Shown here one piece after another: positions 29,203-39,504 of a DNA stretch of 64,000 nucleotides. Numbering within the stretch: the first letter of the stretch is position 1; every line of letters starts with the position of its first letter. The notes beneath the pieces are model-generated. The model saw nothing but the letters and a program-made list of their open reading frames with translations. It made no database searches and was not told the DNA's origin. This stretch comes from Branchipolynoe longqiensis (Eukaryota; Annelida; Polychaeta; Phyllodocida; Polynoidae), in NCBI GenBank assembly GCA_030323885.1, contig CM059198.1:63142917-63206916 (forward strand). Reading direction: 5' to 3'. The translations under genes and the position numbers were made by a program.

Positions 29203-29845
29203 TCGAAATCGGGAGTTTGAATCCCACGACCTACCAGAACGGGAGGCGGGCGCCCAACTCATTCAGCCATCCCGTCTGGTTTCATCTTGCCACCAAGTTT
29301 CCTTTTGTCACTGTCTCATTTGGTCTATTTTTATTTGGAGTTATTTATTGCGAAGAGATTTCATTGTCAAATTATATAAAGATGTGTGAATATATGTATT
29401 TACTAAGATATATATGTTCTAGATACATGCGCCAGACGGGATGGCCGAATGAGTTAGAGCGTCCATCTCCCGTGTTGTTAGATCGTGGGTTCGAACCCTG
29501 GTCGAGTCAAACCAACTACTTAAAGATTGAGACTTGTCGCTTCCTCGCCAGGCGCTCGGCATGTTCAGATATCAGGTCATGGTGCTGGCAGCCTGGTCTC
29601 CCAGGGGGCCAGCACTATAAAGTCGCCGTGAGTGCGCTCTGTCACAAGTCGGTACCCGTCCTGATATGACCTTAGATGTTGCCAGGATGTGAAACTCCAA
29701 TAACCAACCAACCAACCCTTAGTCTCTTCCGATTTGCCGACATTGCTTATATGGCCGGCCCTTGGGTTCGAATGCCACGATCTACCAAAACGGGAGACGG
29801 ACGCTCAACTCATTCGGTCATCCCGTCTGGTGAGATGAAGGGAGA
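29203..29845 (+). repeat. Direct duplication, copy 2, ends at the gap
   Basis: Near-identical to 28303-28945, holding the alternative-tail SINE remnant (29203-29278, minus), the internally deleted SINE (29430-29712, plus) and the head fragment (29762-29831, minus). It runs directly into N. Confidence 0.93.
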
Positions 29846-30342
29846 NNNNNNNNNNNNNNNNNNNNNNNNNNNNNNNNNNNNNNNNNNNNNNNNNNNNNNN
29901 NNNNNNNNNNNNNNNNNNNNNNNNNNNNNNNNNNNNNNNNNNNNNNNNNNNNNNNNNNNNNNNNNNNNNNNNNNNNNNNNNNNNNNNNNNNNNNNNNNNN
30001 NNNNNNNNNNNNNNNNNNNNNNNNNNNNNNNNNNNNNNNNNNNNNNNNNNNNNNNNNNNNNNNNNNNNNNNNNNNNNNNNNNNNNNNNNNNNNNNNNNNN
30101 NNNNNNNNNNNNNNNNNNNNNNNNNNNNNNNNNNNNNNNNNNNNNNNNNNNNNNNNNNNNNNNNNNNNNNNNNNNNNNNNNNNNNNNNNNNNNNNNNNNN
30201 NNNNNNNNNNNNNNNNNNNNNNNNNNNNNNNNNNNNNNNNNNNNNNNNNNNNNNNNNNNNNNNNNNNNNNNNNNNNNNNNNNNNNNNNNNNNNNNNNNNN
30301 NNNNNNNNNNNNNNNNNNNNNNNNNNNNNNNNNNNNNNNNNN
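29846..30342. other. Assembly gap (about 500 N)
   Basis: A run of N following the second duplication copy. True size unknown. Confidence 0.95.
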
Positions 30343-30488
30343 TTGCCAAAACTAATGTTCCATATTTGCACTTAGAATATCTCAAAAGTTTACCATTTAA
30401 AATAAAATTAACATTGAACTAAGATAAAGTAGATACTAGTGATCGATCTAATATATTTATCTCAGAAAAAAACACAGACTATGCAACC
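30343..30488 (-). mobile_element. MITE family M5, partial, cut by gap
   Basis: Reverse-orientation M5 sequence (CTCAAAAGTTTACCATTTAA, ATATATTTATCTCAG) ending GACTATGCAACC next to TTAA. The left part is in the gap. Confidence 0.75.
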
Positions 30489-31084
30489 TTAAGTAGGGCT
30501 TGACGGAAACATGATTTCAATTCTTTGGTTTGACTCGGCCTGAAATAGAATCCATGACGTGACCTAACCTGCTTGGAAAAGTGGACGGTGTACCGCTAGG
30601 CCATTTACTTCCGGTTCCAAGTTTCTAATTAGGAAAATAACGAGACAATGAGCTTTATTCCACGGTGGTCTCTTATTTCGGGGTGACAAGGATTTTGCCA
30701 TGTCACTAAGATGGAATGAGATTGGGTGGGGGGGGGGGGGGGGGGGGGCGGGGGGGGGGTCGGGGGGGGGGGGGGGCGGCGGTGGGGGGGGGGGTGGTTG
30801 GTGAGTGCCGACAGGGGGCACCACCTAATGATGACGTACGAACCCTATTTAGATGGTTATCAGTCACAATCTACTTCAAAGTGACGCTACGTCATGATGT
30901 CATACGTCAGCGATGATGTGTCACGTGATCGGCGTTGCAATCAGACCAATCCGGGCAGCGGTGTACTAATGCTTCAGGGGTGAAATATCTCCCCCCCCCC
31001 CCCCCCCCCCATTTAGCAGATTTCCGAGATTTTGTTAAAAGGAAAACGCCAACGAATCAGGATGTATATGACAACTGGTTAGTT
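30489..31084. repeat. Mixed stretch with poly-G and poly-C tracts
   Basis: Poly-G-rich blocks at 30726-30795 and a poly-C run at 30991-31010. A weak SINE-head-like sequence lies at 30525-30605. No gene; ORFs crossing the poly-G block are artefacts. Confidence 0.7.
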
Positions 31085-31415
31085 TGAATCCCATTCATAA
31101 TAAATAAATAAAATAATAAATAAAACATTCATATAGCACCCGATCCGGCAAGCCGTTCGTTCTCAGGCGATTTACATAACAAAAATAATATACAGGAAAA
31201 TAAATTTCACCTAGTTAAAAGCAGATTTAAACAAATGTGTCTTAAGACCTTTTTTAAAAGCACCAAGAGATTTACAATCAGTGATATATCCTGGCAGAGC
31301 ATTCCACAGTCTCGGGGCAGCAATACTAAAAGCACGATCCCCAAAGCCTTTGAGTCTGCTCTGAGGAACTGCTAACTGGCTGGAGACTGTGGAGCGCAGT
31401 GTTCGAACATTTGTG
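31085..31415. repeat. Ancient interspersed repeat (GCATTCCACAG type)
   Basis: Contains TTCATATAGCACCCGATCCG, TCTCAGGCGATTTACATAAC, GCAGAGCATTCCACAGTCTC and AGCACGATCCCCAAAGCC. I recognise this pattern as a dispersed repeat frequent in marine invertebrates and fish, but cannot name the family. Single copy here. Confidence 0.5.
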
Positions 31416-31420
31416 CATGA

Positions 31421-31626
31421 CCTGACCGGGCGTGGTGACCGAATCTGTAGAGCGAGGGCCTCGCGCGCAGGAAATCGTGAGTTTGGTTCCCAGTCGAGCC
31501 AAGCAACTGACTTATAAAAATTGATACTTGTCGCTTCCTAGCCTCGCGCTCGGCATTATTAGGATCGGTCAAGGACTGGTTAGCTCAGTGTCAGGATAAT
31601 ATGACTGAGTGGGATATCAGGTCATA
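31421..31626 (+). mobile_element. SINE-A copy, 3' truncated
   Basis: Head CCGGGCGTGGTGACC and body as far as GTGGGATATCAGGTCAT, then an abrupt change to a MITE-like sequence related to 37553-37992. Confidence 0.87.
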
Positions 31627-31885
31627 TATGAAGGTGAAAATATGAAAATTTACATATCGACCCCATATATCTACACAAATGTTTTTCAACTTTTTTCTTG
31701 TAAGAAACGATCCTTTAGGCGACGAAAAAAGGGAAAAGCATGTAAACACAGTGGTGCTTCCATATGTGAGGATGGGAGTGTGAATGCAAATGCGGCAAAG
31801 TGTATCGCTCAATGGACCTATGGGTGCGAATGGCATGCCGCATGACGAATACCGCATAACGCATATATAGAATCTAAGCTTTTTT
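31627..31885. mobile_element. Relative of MITE family M6, rearranged
   Basis: The right part (ATACCGCATAACGCATATAT, then AGAATCTAAGC) matches the right end of the element at 37553-37992. Interior AATGCAAATGCGGC and GGTGCTTCCATATG words also match. The left end is not clear. Confidence 0.55.
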
Positions 31886-31905
31886 ATTAATTTTTGTACA
31901 TTAGT

Positions 31906-32107
31906 TGTTTAAGCAGGGGAAATTTCAATTTGTCTTCCTCATTCCACTTGCCTTGCCCTATCTTAATAATGCCGAGTGCCTGGCTAGGAAGCGACAAGTA
32001 TAGATTTTTAAGTCATTGGTTTGACTCGACCAGGATTCCAACCCACGATCCCATGATCTACCAACACGGGAGATGAATGCTCTAACTCATTCGGACATCC
32101 CGTCTGG
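31906..32107 (-). mobile_element. SINE-A variant with alternative 3' end
   Basis: Third copy of the chimeric subfamily (GCAGGGGAAATTTCAA on the plus strand). It has a complete head (GACGGGATGTCCGAATGAG on the minus strand). Confidence 0.8.
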
Positions 32108-32423
32108 TTATCTGTCTAATGTTTCTTTCTGGTAATTTCCATCTTTCAGATTTTTTAATCAAGTTATAAATATTTTAAATTGATTTGAATAGTGCAATCG
32201 ATGGTTCCTGCTGTTGAGGGTGCGCTATTATATTCATTGTATGTTTTCTTATTATTTTCTTATTATTTTCTCATTATTAAAGGTACTTCACACTAAATTA
32301 ATTTAGCATGTTTTCACTTCAAATATTCATGCAAAATTACCACTTTCAATTAAAGGTGCTTCAATCTAAATTTATTTAGCATGTTTTCAATTAAAATATC
32401 TACAGTCACCACTTGTGCGTAAA
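32108..32423. other. AT-rich sequence without genes
   Basis: Two approximate copies of AATTAATTTAGCATGTTTTC/AAATTTATTTAGCATGTTTTC (about 32295 and 32368) are the only structure noticed. Confidence 0.5.
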
Positions 32424-32605
32424 TAAAAGTTGCATAGTCCGATGGTTTTGAGTTTCTGTATTTGTTCTGAGATAAATATATTAATTTGAGGGGTATAATC
32501 TCCCTTACTTTAATCTGAAGTAATTTTTATTTTAAATGGCTAACTATTGAGTTTAAGCATGTCAAAATTAATTTTGGCAAGCATCCCCCAAAACTTTGAC
32601 ACCAG

Positions 32606-33359
32606 GGCCCGTATGCACGAATCGGGGTTAGTGCCTTAACCGCGGCTAAGGTATCCCCGCAGGGCTAAATGTGAAAATTCGGTATGCACCAATCGGAGTT
32701 AGGGCTAACCGCCGACCGTAGCCTCGGCTAAGCTAAACCATTTTCAAATCAGGTTTTACTGCTAGCCGGGGCGGTTAGTGTGCGTGTATGGATGTCAATC
32801 TATTCAATGCGATCATATTTAACAGAATTACATACGCAATAAGTGAAATTTTATCAATTTAACCCTAAATTCGAACCGTTATTAAGGCTACCGCCGCATT
32901 GGCGGCGATATTAATAGTTATATTTTCGAATCGACGATCGTGCAGTCAACAAATCGCCGCCGCCGCCAGTATGGAAAGCGACGTCGATGCAGCGGCTGCG
33001 GCGATTTGTTTACTTTACGTTCGCCGATTCGAAAATATAATTATTAATATCGCCGCCAATGCGGCGTTAGCCTTAATAACGCTTCGAATTTAGGGTTAAA
33101 TTGATCAAATTTCACTTATTACGTATGTAATTCTGTTAAATATGATCGCATTCAATAGATTTGAGCCAAATATATGGGAAGAAACGCAGAGGGAATTCCC
33201 AAATCTATAAATAAACTCACGGTTAGCTATCCGCAGCGGCTAAAACATTGGTGAATACCGATCCACACATTTCTCCAACCTCCCGCTACCCTGAGGTAGC
33301 TAACCGCGGCTAGTGCCTTAACTCCGGCTAAGCCTAACCCCGATTCGTGCATACGGCCC
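32606..33359. mobile_element. Foldback MITE family M7, 754 bp, CAG target
   Basis: The ends are GGCCCGTATGCACGAATCGG and, reverse-complemented, GGGCCGTATGCACGAATCGG, with CAG on both sides (32603-32605, 33360-33362). Almost the whole element is one inverted repeat. The left arm, with GCGATCATATTTAACAGAAT and GGCGGCGATATTAATA, mirrors the right arm around a centre near 32985. The ORF at 32899-33093 arises from the arms. CAG duplications fit PIF/Harbinger. Confidence 0.92.
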
Positions 33360-33390
33360 CAGAGGCTTCTGCAGTAACAAGTTCTATTAA

Positions 33391-34187
33391 AGCTGCATAG
33401 TCCGATGCTTTCGAGATTCTGCCTTTTTCTGAGATATTATGCTGATCGTTATAATCTACTTTACTTTAGTTTGAAGTAACTTTGATTTTAAATGGCTAAC
33501 TTTGCAGATATTTAACGTCAAAACATGGCAAATTAATGTGGGCAAGCATACGAAAACTCTGACACCATAGATTTCAGTAGTAACAAGTCATATTAGATTG
33601 ACGTATTACGACCTTCTATGCAGCAACAAATGCATAATAAACACACCAGTATCTAAGTTGAATATGTTGAATCGAATCTAGATAAGTATTTTGGTTTTGA
33701 AAATTTGATGTTTTCATCGGATTATGCAACTGTCGTGGGGGTGATGAAAATGGGAAATACTGCTCCTAGAGCGGGACTCGAACCCACATCTCTTTGCATT
33801 CCGGGCCAGTGTGCTACTACCCCTAGGCTCCCTGATATCAACACTCCCCACGCCTACTGTCTATGTGGTTACTTGCTGAGGGTTGCAGCTAATCGTCCCC
33901 TGGAATGTAGTCTTGTAATGCTTACAATTCATACACACAAGCCTACATACATACACAGGGTAGGTCAACAACATACAGGCAGCTTGTACAGGATCCTGAA
34001 CGGCAACCAGTGTCGTGGGGGTGATGAAATGGGAAATATTGCCTAGAGGGACTCAACCCACATCTCTTTGCATCGGCCGTGTGCTAACCATTACACCACC
34101 TAGGCTCCCTGATATCAACACACTCCCCACGCCTACCTGTCTATGTGGTTACTTGCCTGAGAGGTCAGTGCAGACCACTACACAACT
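33391..34187 (+). mobile_element. MITE family M5, inner copy inside the outer M5
   Basis: Begins AGCTGCATAGTCCGATGC. TTAA at 33387-33390 is duplicated at 34188-34191. It inserted into ATTAAATTGCC of the outer copy, a word intact at 28022-28032. The last few bases are separated by the TRIM. Confidence 0.87.
33731..34182 (-). mobile_element. TRIM retrotransposon with tRNA-like LTRs, copy 2
   Basis: Bounded by CAAC at 33727-33730 and 34183-34186, a perfect 4-bp duplication. The LTRs are about 33731-33892 and 34011-34182. The interior keeps the ACAGGGTAGGT and GGCAACCAG words of copy 1, including the TGGTTGCC primer-binding start. Many single-base and short deletions occur, for example ATTGCCTAGAGGGACTCAAC against ATTGTGCCTAGAGCGGGACT. 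This may be decay or poor base accuracy. Confidence 0.75.
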
Positions 34188-34325
34188 TTAAATTGCCCCA
34201 GTATTCCCAATATGTGACAACAAATGCTTAATAAATGCATCACTATCTAAAGTGGATGTCTAGAATCAAATCTACATAACCGTTTTGGTTTTGATCAATT
34301 TAATATTTCATCGGATTATCCAACT

Positions 34326-34794
34326 TTAAGCTAGAAAATAATCTACGTTTGAAAATAATATGGCAAAAAATAATATACCAGAAACTGAAAAATGTCACAA
34401 ACTTCGGCTACAAGACCAATACGACGCTGCTGAGAAAGGATCTGTTCTTATGAATAAATAAAGAAGGTACGCAGGGCTGAATAAAGAAAGTCTGAGTCGA
34501 CCATCTGATGCCGAGCGTTTCTTGTCTAGAAATTTGCCTTTTTTTATCTTACCGATCGTGAGAGAAATCCAATGTTATCTCTGGGAGTTTTTCTGATATG
34601 AAATGGGAAGCCAGTCAAGTCATAATCATGACAGGTGTCCCCAGCCTCCCACCTCCCACCAAAAAAGAATACCAAAAACAACTAAAACAATGATAAAAAC
34701 CCAGCAAAAAGACACGCGCACAAAACACACAAAACACACAAATCACACAAAACACAAACACAGACTTTCTTACACAGCTCTAAACCATCCACAT
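34326..34794. other. Sequence without recognised genes
   Basis: AT-rich, ending in an A/C-rich stretch of ACACAAAAC repeats (34715-34765). The ORF at 34603-34908 crosses into the following array and is not called. Confidence 0.45.
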
Positions 34795-35290
34795 GTCATC
34801 TTTGTGGCGCAGCACTATAAAGCTACCATAAGGGTGCACTGTCACCATTGTGTGCCCATCCTAATGCTTAGTATCCCAGCATGGCATCGTTGTGGTGCAG
34901 CACTATGAAGCTACCTTGATGGTACACTGTCACAAATATGTACCCAACCTAATTCCTAGTCACAGCATGTGATCTTTGTGGTGCAGCACTATAAAGCCAC
35001 AAGGGGGGGTGCACTGTCAAATATGTACCCAACCTAATTCCTAGTGTCACAGCATGTGATCATTGTGGTGCAGCACTATAAAGCCACAAGAAGGGTGCAC
35101 TGTCACAAATATATACCCACCATAATTCCCAATGTCACAACATGTGATCTTTGTGGTGCAGCACTATAAAGCCACAAGAAGGGTGCACTGTCACAAATAT
35201 GTATCCACCATAATTCCCAATGTCACAACATGTGATCTTTGTGGTGCAGCACTATAAAGCCACAAGAAGGGTGCACTGTCACAAATATGG
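34795..35290 (+). repeat. Tandem array (about 90 bp) derived from the SINE-A tail
   Basis: Units contain GTGGTGCAGCACTATAAAGC, GGGTGCACTGTCACAAATAT and GTCACAACATGTGATC. The first two are SINE-A 3'-domain words. About six units, with the later ones nearly identical. A diverged unit recurs at 35385-35425. It is independent of the array at 14300. Confidence 0.9.
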
Positions 35291-35440
35291 ATCCACCCTT
35301 TGTGACAACCTCCAATAGCCGATGTTTACTTTTTGTGCTGGGGAGGGGGGGGGGGGTGATTAAACAAACAAAGTGATATTTACAGTGCAACACTATAAAG
35401 CCACCAGTATAGTGCACTGTCACCATTGTGTACAAGCATT

Positions 35441-35826
35441 GATTCAGAGTGTACATTACGGAGATCTTAGTTTGGTGACTGGCTGACAAAACTGGGCAAC
35501 ACTGGTTCCAATATTGCTATTTGGTTCCTTTGAAACGTCTGTTGCGTTACTTTTTTTTCAACTAGAATTTGTATTAACTGTTTAACAAACCCATCCTTTG
35601 CTGCTTCGTTCTGCCTTCCTGTCTTTCAGGCACTTCAAATTTAATTTGCGGTGAAGAAAAACAATAACCTTACGAAAGAAGGCATTCCACGGTTCAGACT
35701 TTAAAAATAAAAGGCCTTCCTCCTCACTCTTTCAAATTGGGGACGTATTCATGGTATTATTTCTATTTATGTATTTGTTGCCTTACTTTTAAGCCAAATT
35801 TGTTGGTTAAAGTTGGTCCTTTTGAT
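35441..35826. other. Sequence without recognised features
   Basis: Non-repetitive, T-rich DNA; no ORF or repeat recognised. Confidence 0.4.
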
Positions 35827-36345
35827 CACACAAATCAGGGTCGGGAGGGCGGGTTTTTATTTTTATTTTTTATTTTTCTGGCGTATGACGTAAACGTAAT
35901 ACATAACCAGACGCGATGGCCGAATGAGTTGAGCGCCCACCTCCCATTCTGGTAGGTTTTGGGATTCAAGCCCCTGGGTTTGTACCCTGGCCAAGTCAAA
36001 CTAATGACGCAAAAACTTAAAAATTGATACTTGTCACTTCCTAGCCAGGCACTTGGCATTATTAGGACAGGGCAAGGACTGGTGTGCTCAGTGCTAGGAT
36101 AATGTGACTGAGTGGGATACCAGGTAATGGTGCTGGCAGCCTGGTTTCCCAGTGGGACAGCACTATAAAGTTGCCATGAGTGTGCACTGTCACAAGTCGG
36201 TACCCGTCCTGATATGACCTTAGATGTTGCTAGGACATAGAACAACAACAAACAAACAAACTGATACTTGTCGCTACCTAGTGTCATTTAAACAAACACA
36301 AAATTAATCAGGGGCAGGCGATTTTTCAGGCACGGGCGAGGACGA
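35827..36345 (+). repeat. Composite repeat containing a SINE, copy 1
   Basis: Begins AATCAGGGTCGGGAGGGC with a TTTTTATTTTT tract and ends AATTAATCAGGGGCAGGCGA, then CAGGCACGGGC. The same left and right blocks flank a SINE head at 57672-58105, so SINE plus flanks forms a larger repeat. Confidence 0.7.
35907..36268 (+). mobile_element. SINE-A copy
   Basis: Head ACCAGACGCGATGGCC and a complete body and tail (AACAACAACAAACAAACAAA). A stray SINE word, TGATACTTGTCGCTACCTAG, follows the tail. Confidence 0.92.
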
Positions 36346-36740
36346 CCATCATTTTGGGGAGGGGGACGCTGATTCATAAATGATTTTTTGAAAAATTTGT
36401 TTGGTCCGCTAAAAATCCTTTTATTGATTTTTATTCACAATTTGGGGAAGTTGGTGAGATTTGGCGGGAATCAGAGGAGGGGTTGCGCAGCGCATTCAAC
36501 ATGGCGGACCTCTGCTTCCGCTGCGTATGCCCCGGTCTTATGGAATGAATAATAAACAGCCACCCTTTTGAAGGCTGTAATTACCCTTGTTGATGTGAGC
36601 TGGGCATGACATAATGCTTTTTTATGAATTAAATTGTTAATCAATTCTGTTTGATGTTTTCCAGGTGAGTGTCAATTTGCCAAGTGGAGCAGGCGTCGGA
36701 GGAGGAGGAGGTGGTGGTGAGGTGTGGACGGTGTTGGCTG
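36346..36740. other. Non-repetitive stretch, possible promoter-like segment
   Basis: The 36460-36540 segment is the most CpG-containing non-repeat DNA nearby and includes ACATGGCGGACC, a YY1-like initiator word. An ATG there opens only 15 codons. No gene is supported. Confidence 0.3.
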
Positions 36741-36759
36741 ACACCCCAAATATTGAAAT

Positions 36760-37235
36760 AGCATTACTGGTATTACTGGTGCTACCGGTATTACTAGTAC
36801 TACCAGTATTATCGGTACTACTGGTATCACCGGTACTACTTATATTACCGGTACTACTGGTATTACCAGTAATACTAAAACCGGTATTGCTGGGAATACC
36901 AGTATTACTGGTGTTACGGTAATACCAGTATTACTGGTGTTACGGTAATACCAGTATTACTGGTGTTACCCATTTTATCCATACTACTGGTATTGCGGGT
37001 ACTACAGGTATTACTGGTATTACCGGTACTACTGGTATTACCGGCATCACTGGTATTACCGGTAATACTAAAACCGGTATTGCTGGGAATACCAGTATTA
37101 CTGGTGTTACGGTAATACCAGTATTACTGGTGTTACCCGTTTTATCCATACTACTGGTATTGCGGGTACTACAGGTATTACTGGTATTACCGGCATTACT
37201 GGTATTACCGGTAACACCAGTAGTACCAGTATGGT
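36760..37235. repeat. 9-bp self-complementary minisatellite
   Basis: Repeats of GGTATTACC, GGTACTACT and GGTATTACT. Many units are palindromes or complements of neighbours, so either strand can fold. A higher-order repeat of about 185 bp is visible (AAAACCGGTATTGCTGGGAA at about 36877 and 37070). Confidence 0.93.
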
Positions 37236-37404
37236 GTTAGTACAATGAATGATTGCGTTATATCCCAATTTGCATTAAAACGCTGCATGTTTTAATGGGG
37301 CTCCACTTTATATAATATTAGTACTGGCATACCGCACACGGCTTCAACCAGTATGAACACAACTTGCAAATGCTGGATACAAATATATCCACAAAATTAC
37401 CCAG

Positions 37405-37511
37405 TTATGAAAGTTATTCCGAACTAAAATACCGTAGCTTCATCATAATGATCGGCCTAATATATTAATACAAAATAGCCATGCAACTCAAAACCAACCA
37501 AGTATGCAACT
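37405..37511 (-). mobile_element. MITE family M5, partial
   Basis: Reverse M5 sequence (TTCCGAACTAAAATACCGTAG, trimmed) ending TATGCAACT beside TTAA, with a small internal insertion or duplication of the terminal word. Confidence 0.65.
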
Positions 37512-37552
37512 TTAAGCATGTTCAAGTGATGTGATACTTAAAGGTAAAATTT

Positions 37553-37992
37553 CATATACGTGGTATGCAGTATGCGGATGCGGTATGCGGCATCGATACC
37601 CATACAATTTTAGTTTTTTGTGAAGGAAAGTCAAAGTTCCTGCTGTTTCCTATGGCATTCGCATTCGCATTCACATTCGCATTCACACCGATCAGTCCTC
37701 GTAGTGATCCACTTCCCTCATTCGCGTTTGTATTCACACCGATCACTCCGCGTAGTGATCCACTTGGCGCATTCGCATTCGCATTCGCATTCACACCGAT
37801 CGGTCCTCGTATCATAGTGATCCACTTGCCGCATTCGCATTTGTATTCACACCGATCAGTCCTCATAGTGATCCACTTGCCGCATTCGCATTCGCGTTCG
37901 TATTCATATTCGGACATATGGAAGCACTACTGTGTATTTATATGCTTTGCCAATTGTTGTCGCATTCGCATACCGCATACCATGTATATGGA
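37553..37992. mobile_element. MITE family M6 with hexamer-rich interior
   Basis: Left CATATACGTGGTATGCAGTA and right (reverse complement) CATATACATGGTATGCGGTA form TIRs of at least 28 bp that may extend outward to a TTAA/TTAT flank. The interior is four to five units of (GCATTC)n plus ACACCGATCAGTCCTCGTAG and TGATCCACTTGCC. ORFs on both strands translate this repeat. Confidence 0.78.
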
Positions 37993-38091
37993 ATCTTAGC
38001 TTTATTGATAATTGTCTACCGACTCCTGAGATGGTCACGCCATTCCACCGAGCACCCCTCCCCCCCAGTCATAAAGCCGGCTGTTATAAAT

Positions 38092-38426
38092 AGAGACTAG
38101 ATGGGGTTGCCAAATGAGTAGAGCGTCAGTCCCTTGTTTTGGGAGATCGGGAGATCCGAACCCATGAGTTTGTGGGTTCGAATCCTGGTCGAGTCAAACC
38201 GATGACTTAAAAATTTATACTTGTAACTTCCTAGCCTGGCGCTCTCCATTATTCGGATAGGGCAAGGACTGGTTGGCTCAGTGTCAGGATAATGTGACTG
38301 AGTGGGATATCAGGTCATGGTGCTGGTGGCCTGGTGTCCCAGTGTGGCAGCACTATAAAGTCACCATGAGTGCACACTGTCACAAGTCGGTACCGTCCTG
38401 ATATGATCATATATGTTGCTAGGACC
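38092..38426 (+). mobile_element. SINE-A copy, tail missing
   Basis: Head GACTAGATGGGGTTGCC with B box GGTTCGAATCC, ending at ATATGTTGCTAGGAC, where a minus-strand copy begins. Confidence 0.9.
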
Positions 38427-38636
38427 CACTGGGAGACCAGGCTGCTAGCACTATGGCCAGATATCCTACTCAGTCACATTATCCTGTCAACCAGTCCTTG
38501 CCCGATGTTAGTACTGGCGAGGGCCTGGCTAGTAGGAAGCGACAAGTTTCACTTTTAAAATCATTGGATTGACTTGACCTGGGTTCGAACCAAATCCGAG
38601 GACAGACGCTAAACTCATTTGGCCATCCCGTCTGGT
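38427..38636 (-). mobile_element. SINE-A copy, 3' truncated, abutting the previous one
   Basis: Starts at CCACTGGGAGACCAGGCTGC and runs to the head (GACGGGATGGCC on the minus strand). Together with 38092-38426 it forms a tail-to-tail inverted pair. Confidence 0.88.
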
Positions 38637-39099
38637 TAATCGGACACAAACACTGGAGTGTTGGTTCAGATGTGTGACCCCTCAAGAGGTTAGGCACTGA
38701 TCATACTTTGACCCTGAGGCACGTGTCGCAGTCTCTTAAATACCTCGCTCTAGCGGGGAGGGTTCCTGACCACAAGCGGTGGAACGGTGATCCTTTATAA
38801 ATAGGCGACCAATAAATAGGCGACCAATCACCTATGCTAACGCTACCCTGCTGTGATCGAGGTGGTATTGTGTGGTGCGGAAGCAGTGTAAACAATATAC
38901 AGACTACATCAGCAAGAATTTACACAAATTTGCATATGTATATACATATATGTATTTTATGTCATGGATACAATCTTTGATATAACAACTTTGGTCTATG
39001 TAAGTAGTAAACATTTATTGCAATTTTCTGCTTTTTTCTTATGTTGACATGGTTGAACCAACCATAACCATAGCATTTTAGTGTGCACTCCAAAAAATC
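38637..39099. other. Sequence without recognised genes
   Basis: Contains a tandem pair of AATAAATAGGCGACC at about 38796-38826 and a TTTATAAATAG TATA-like word. Nothing else was recognised. Confidence 0.4.
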
Positions 39100-39312
39100 T
39101 ACTGGTTAGCTCAGTGTCAGGATAATGTGCCCTACTGGGACTAGCAGACACAGCCACCAGCACCATGACGTGATATCCTACTCAGTAACATTATCCTGGC
39201 ACTGAGACCAACCAGTCCTTGCCCTATCCTAATAATAGCGAGCGGCTGTCTAGGAAGTGACAAGTATACATTTTTAATGCATTGGTTATACTCGACCAGG
39301 GTTAAAAAATGA
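39100..39312 (-). mobile_element. SINE-A copy, truncated and rearranged
   Basis: A 25-bp plus-strand fragment (CTGGTTAGCTCAGTGTCAGG) precedes a minus-strand copy from CAGCACCATGACG to the GGTTATACTCGACCAGGGTT region. The head is missing. Confidence 0.8.
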
Positions 39313-39504
39313 CATTGTATCAGACCGTGGAGAGTTGTCATCCAGAGAGTTGCCTGAGAGCTGCTGGGTTGTAAAAGTGACAAGGATCAGATAATTAATG
39401 TTAATCATGCTATTTTTATTGGGGATCACGAGCAGGTTGGCACGGATCAGATGTGGAGATGGCTTAGAATAGAAGGAGAGGTGTTAAAGTTAAAGCTACA
39501 TAAT

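Larger units (their letters stand above)
32428..34325 (+). mobile_element. MITE family M5, outer copy of a nested cluster
   Basis: Starts AGTTGCATAGTCCGATGG and ends GATTATCCAACT, with TAAA and TTAA flanks. It is interrupted by a foldback MITE (32606-33359) and by a second M5 copy (33391-34187) that itself contains a TRIM (33731-34182). Joining the outer pieces restores the order of the uninterrupted copy at 27815-28166. Confidence 0.85.

Noticed and set aside
32899..33093. ORF of 64 codons with an alanine-rich stretch
   Set aside because: Lies in the arms and centre of the foldback MITE; frame continuity follows from palindromic low-complexity sequence.
36496..36544. Short ORF starting at ACATGGCGGACC
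   Set aside because: Only 15 codons; no splice donor or downstream exon could be supported.
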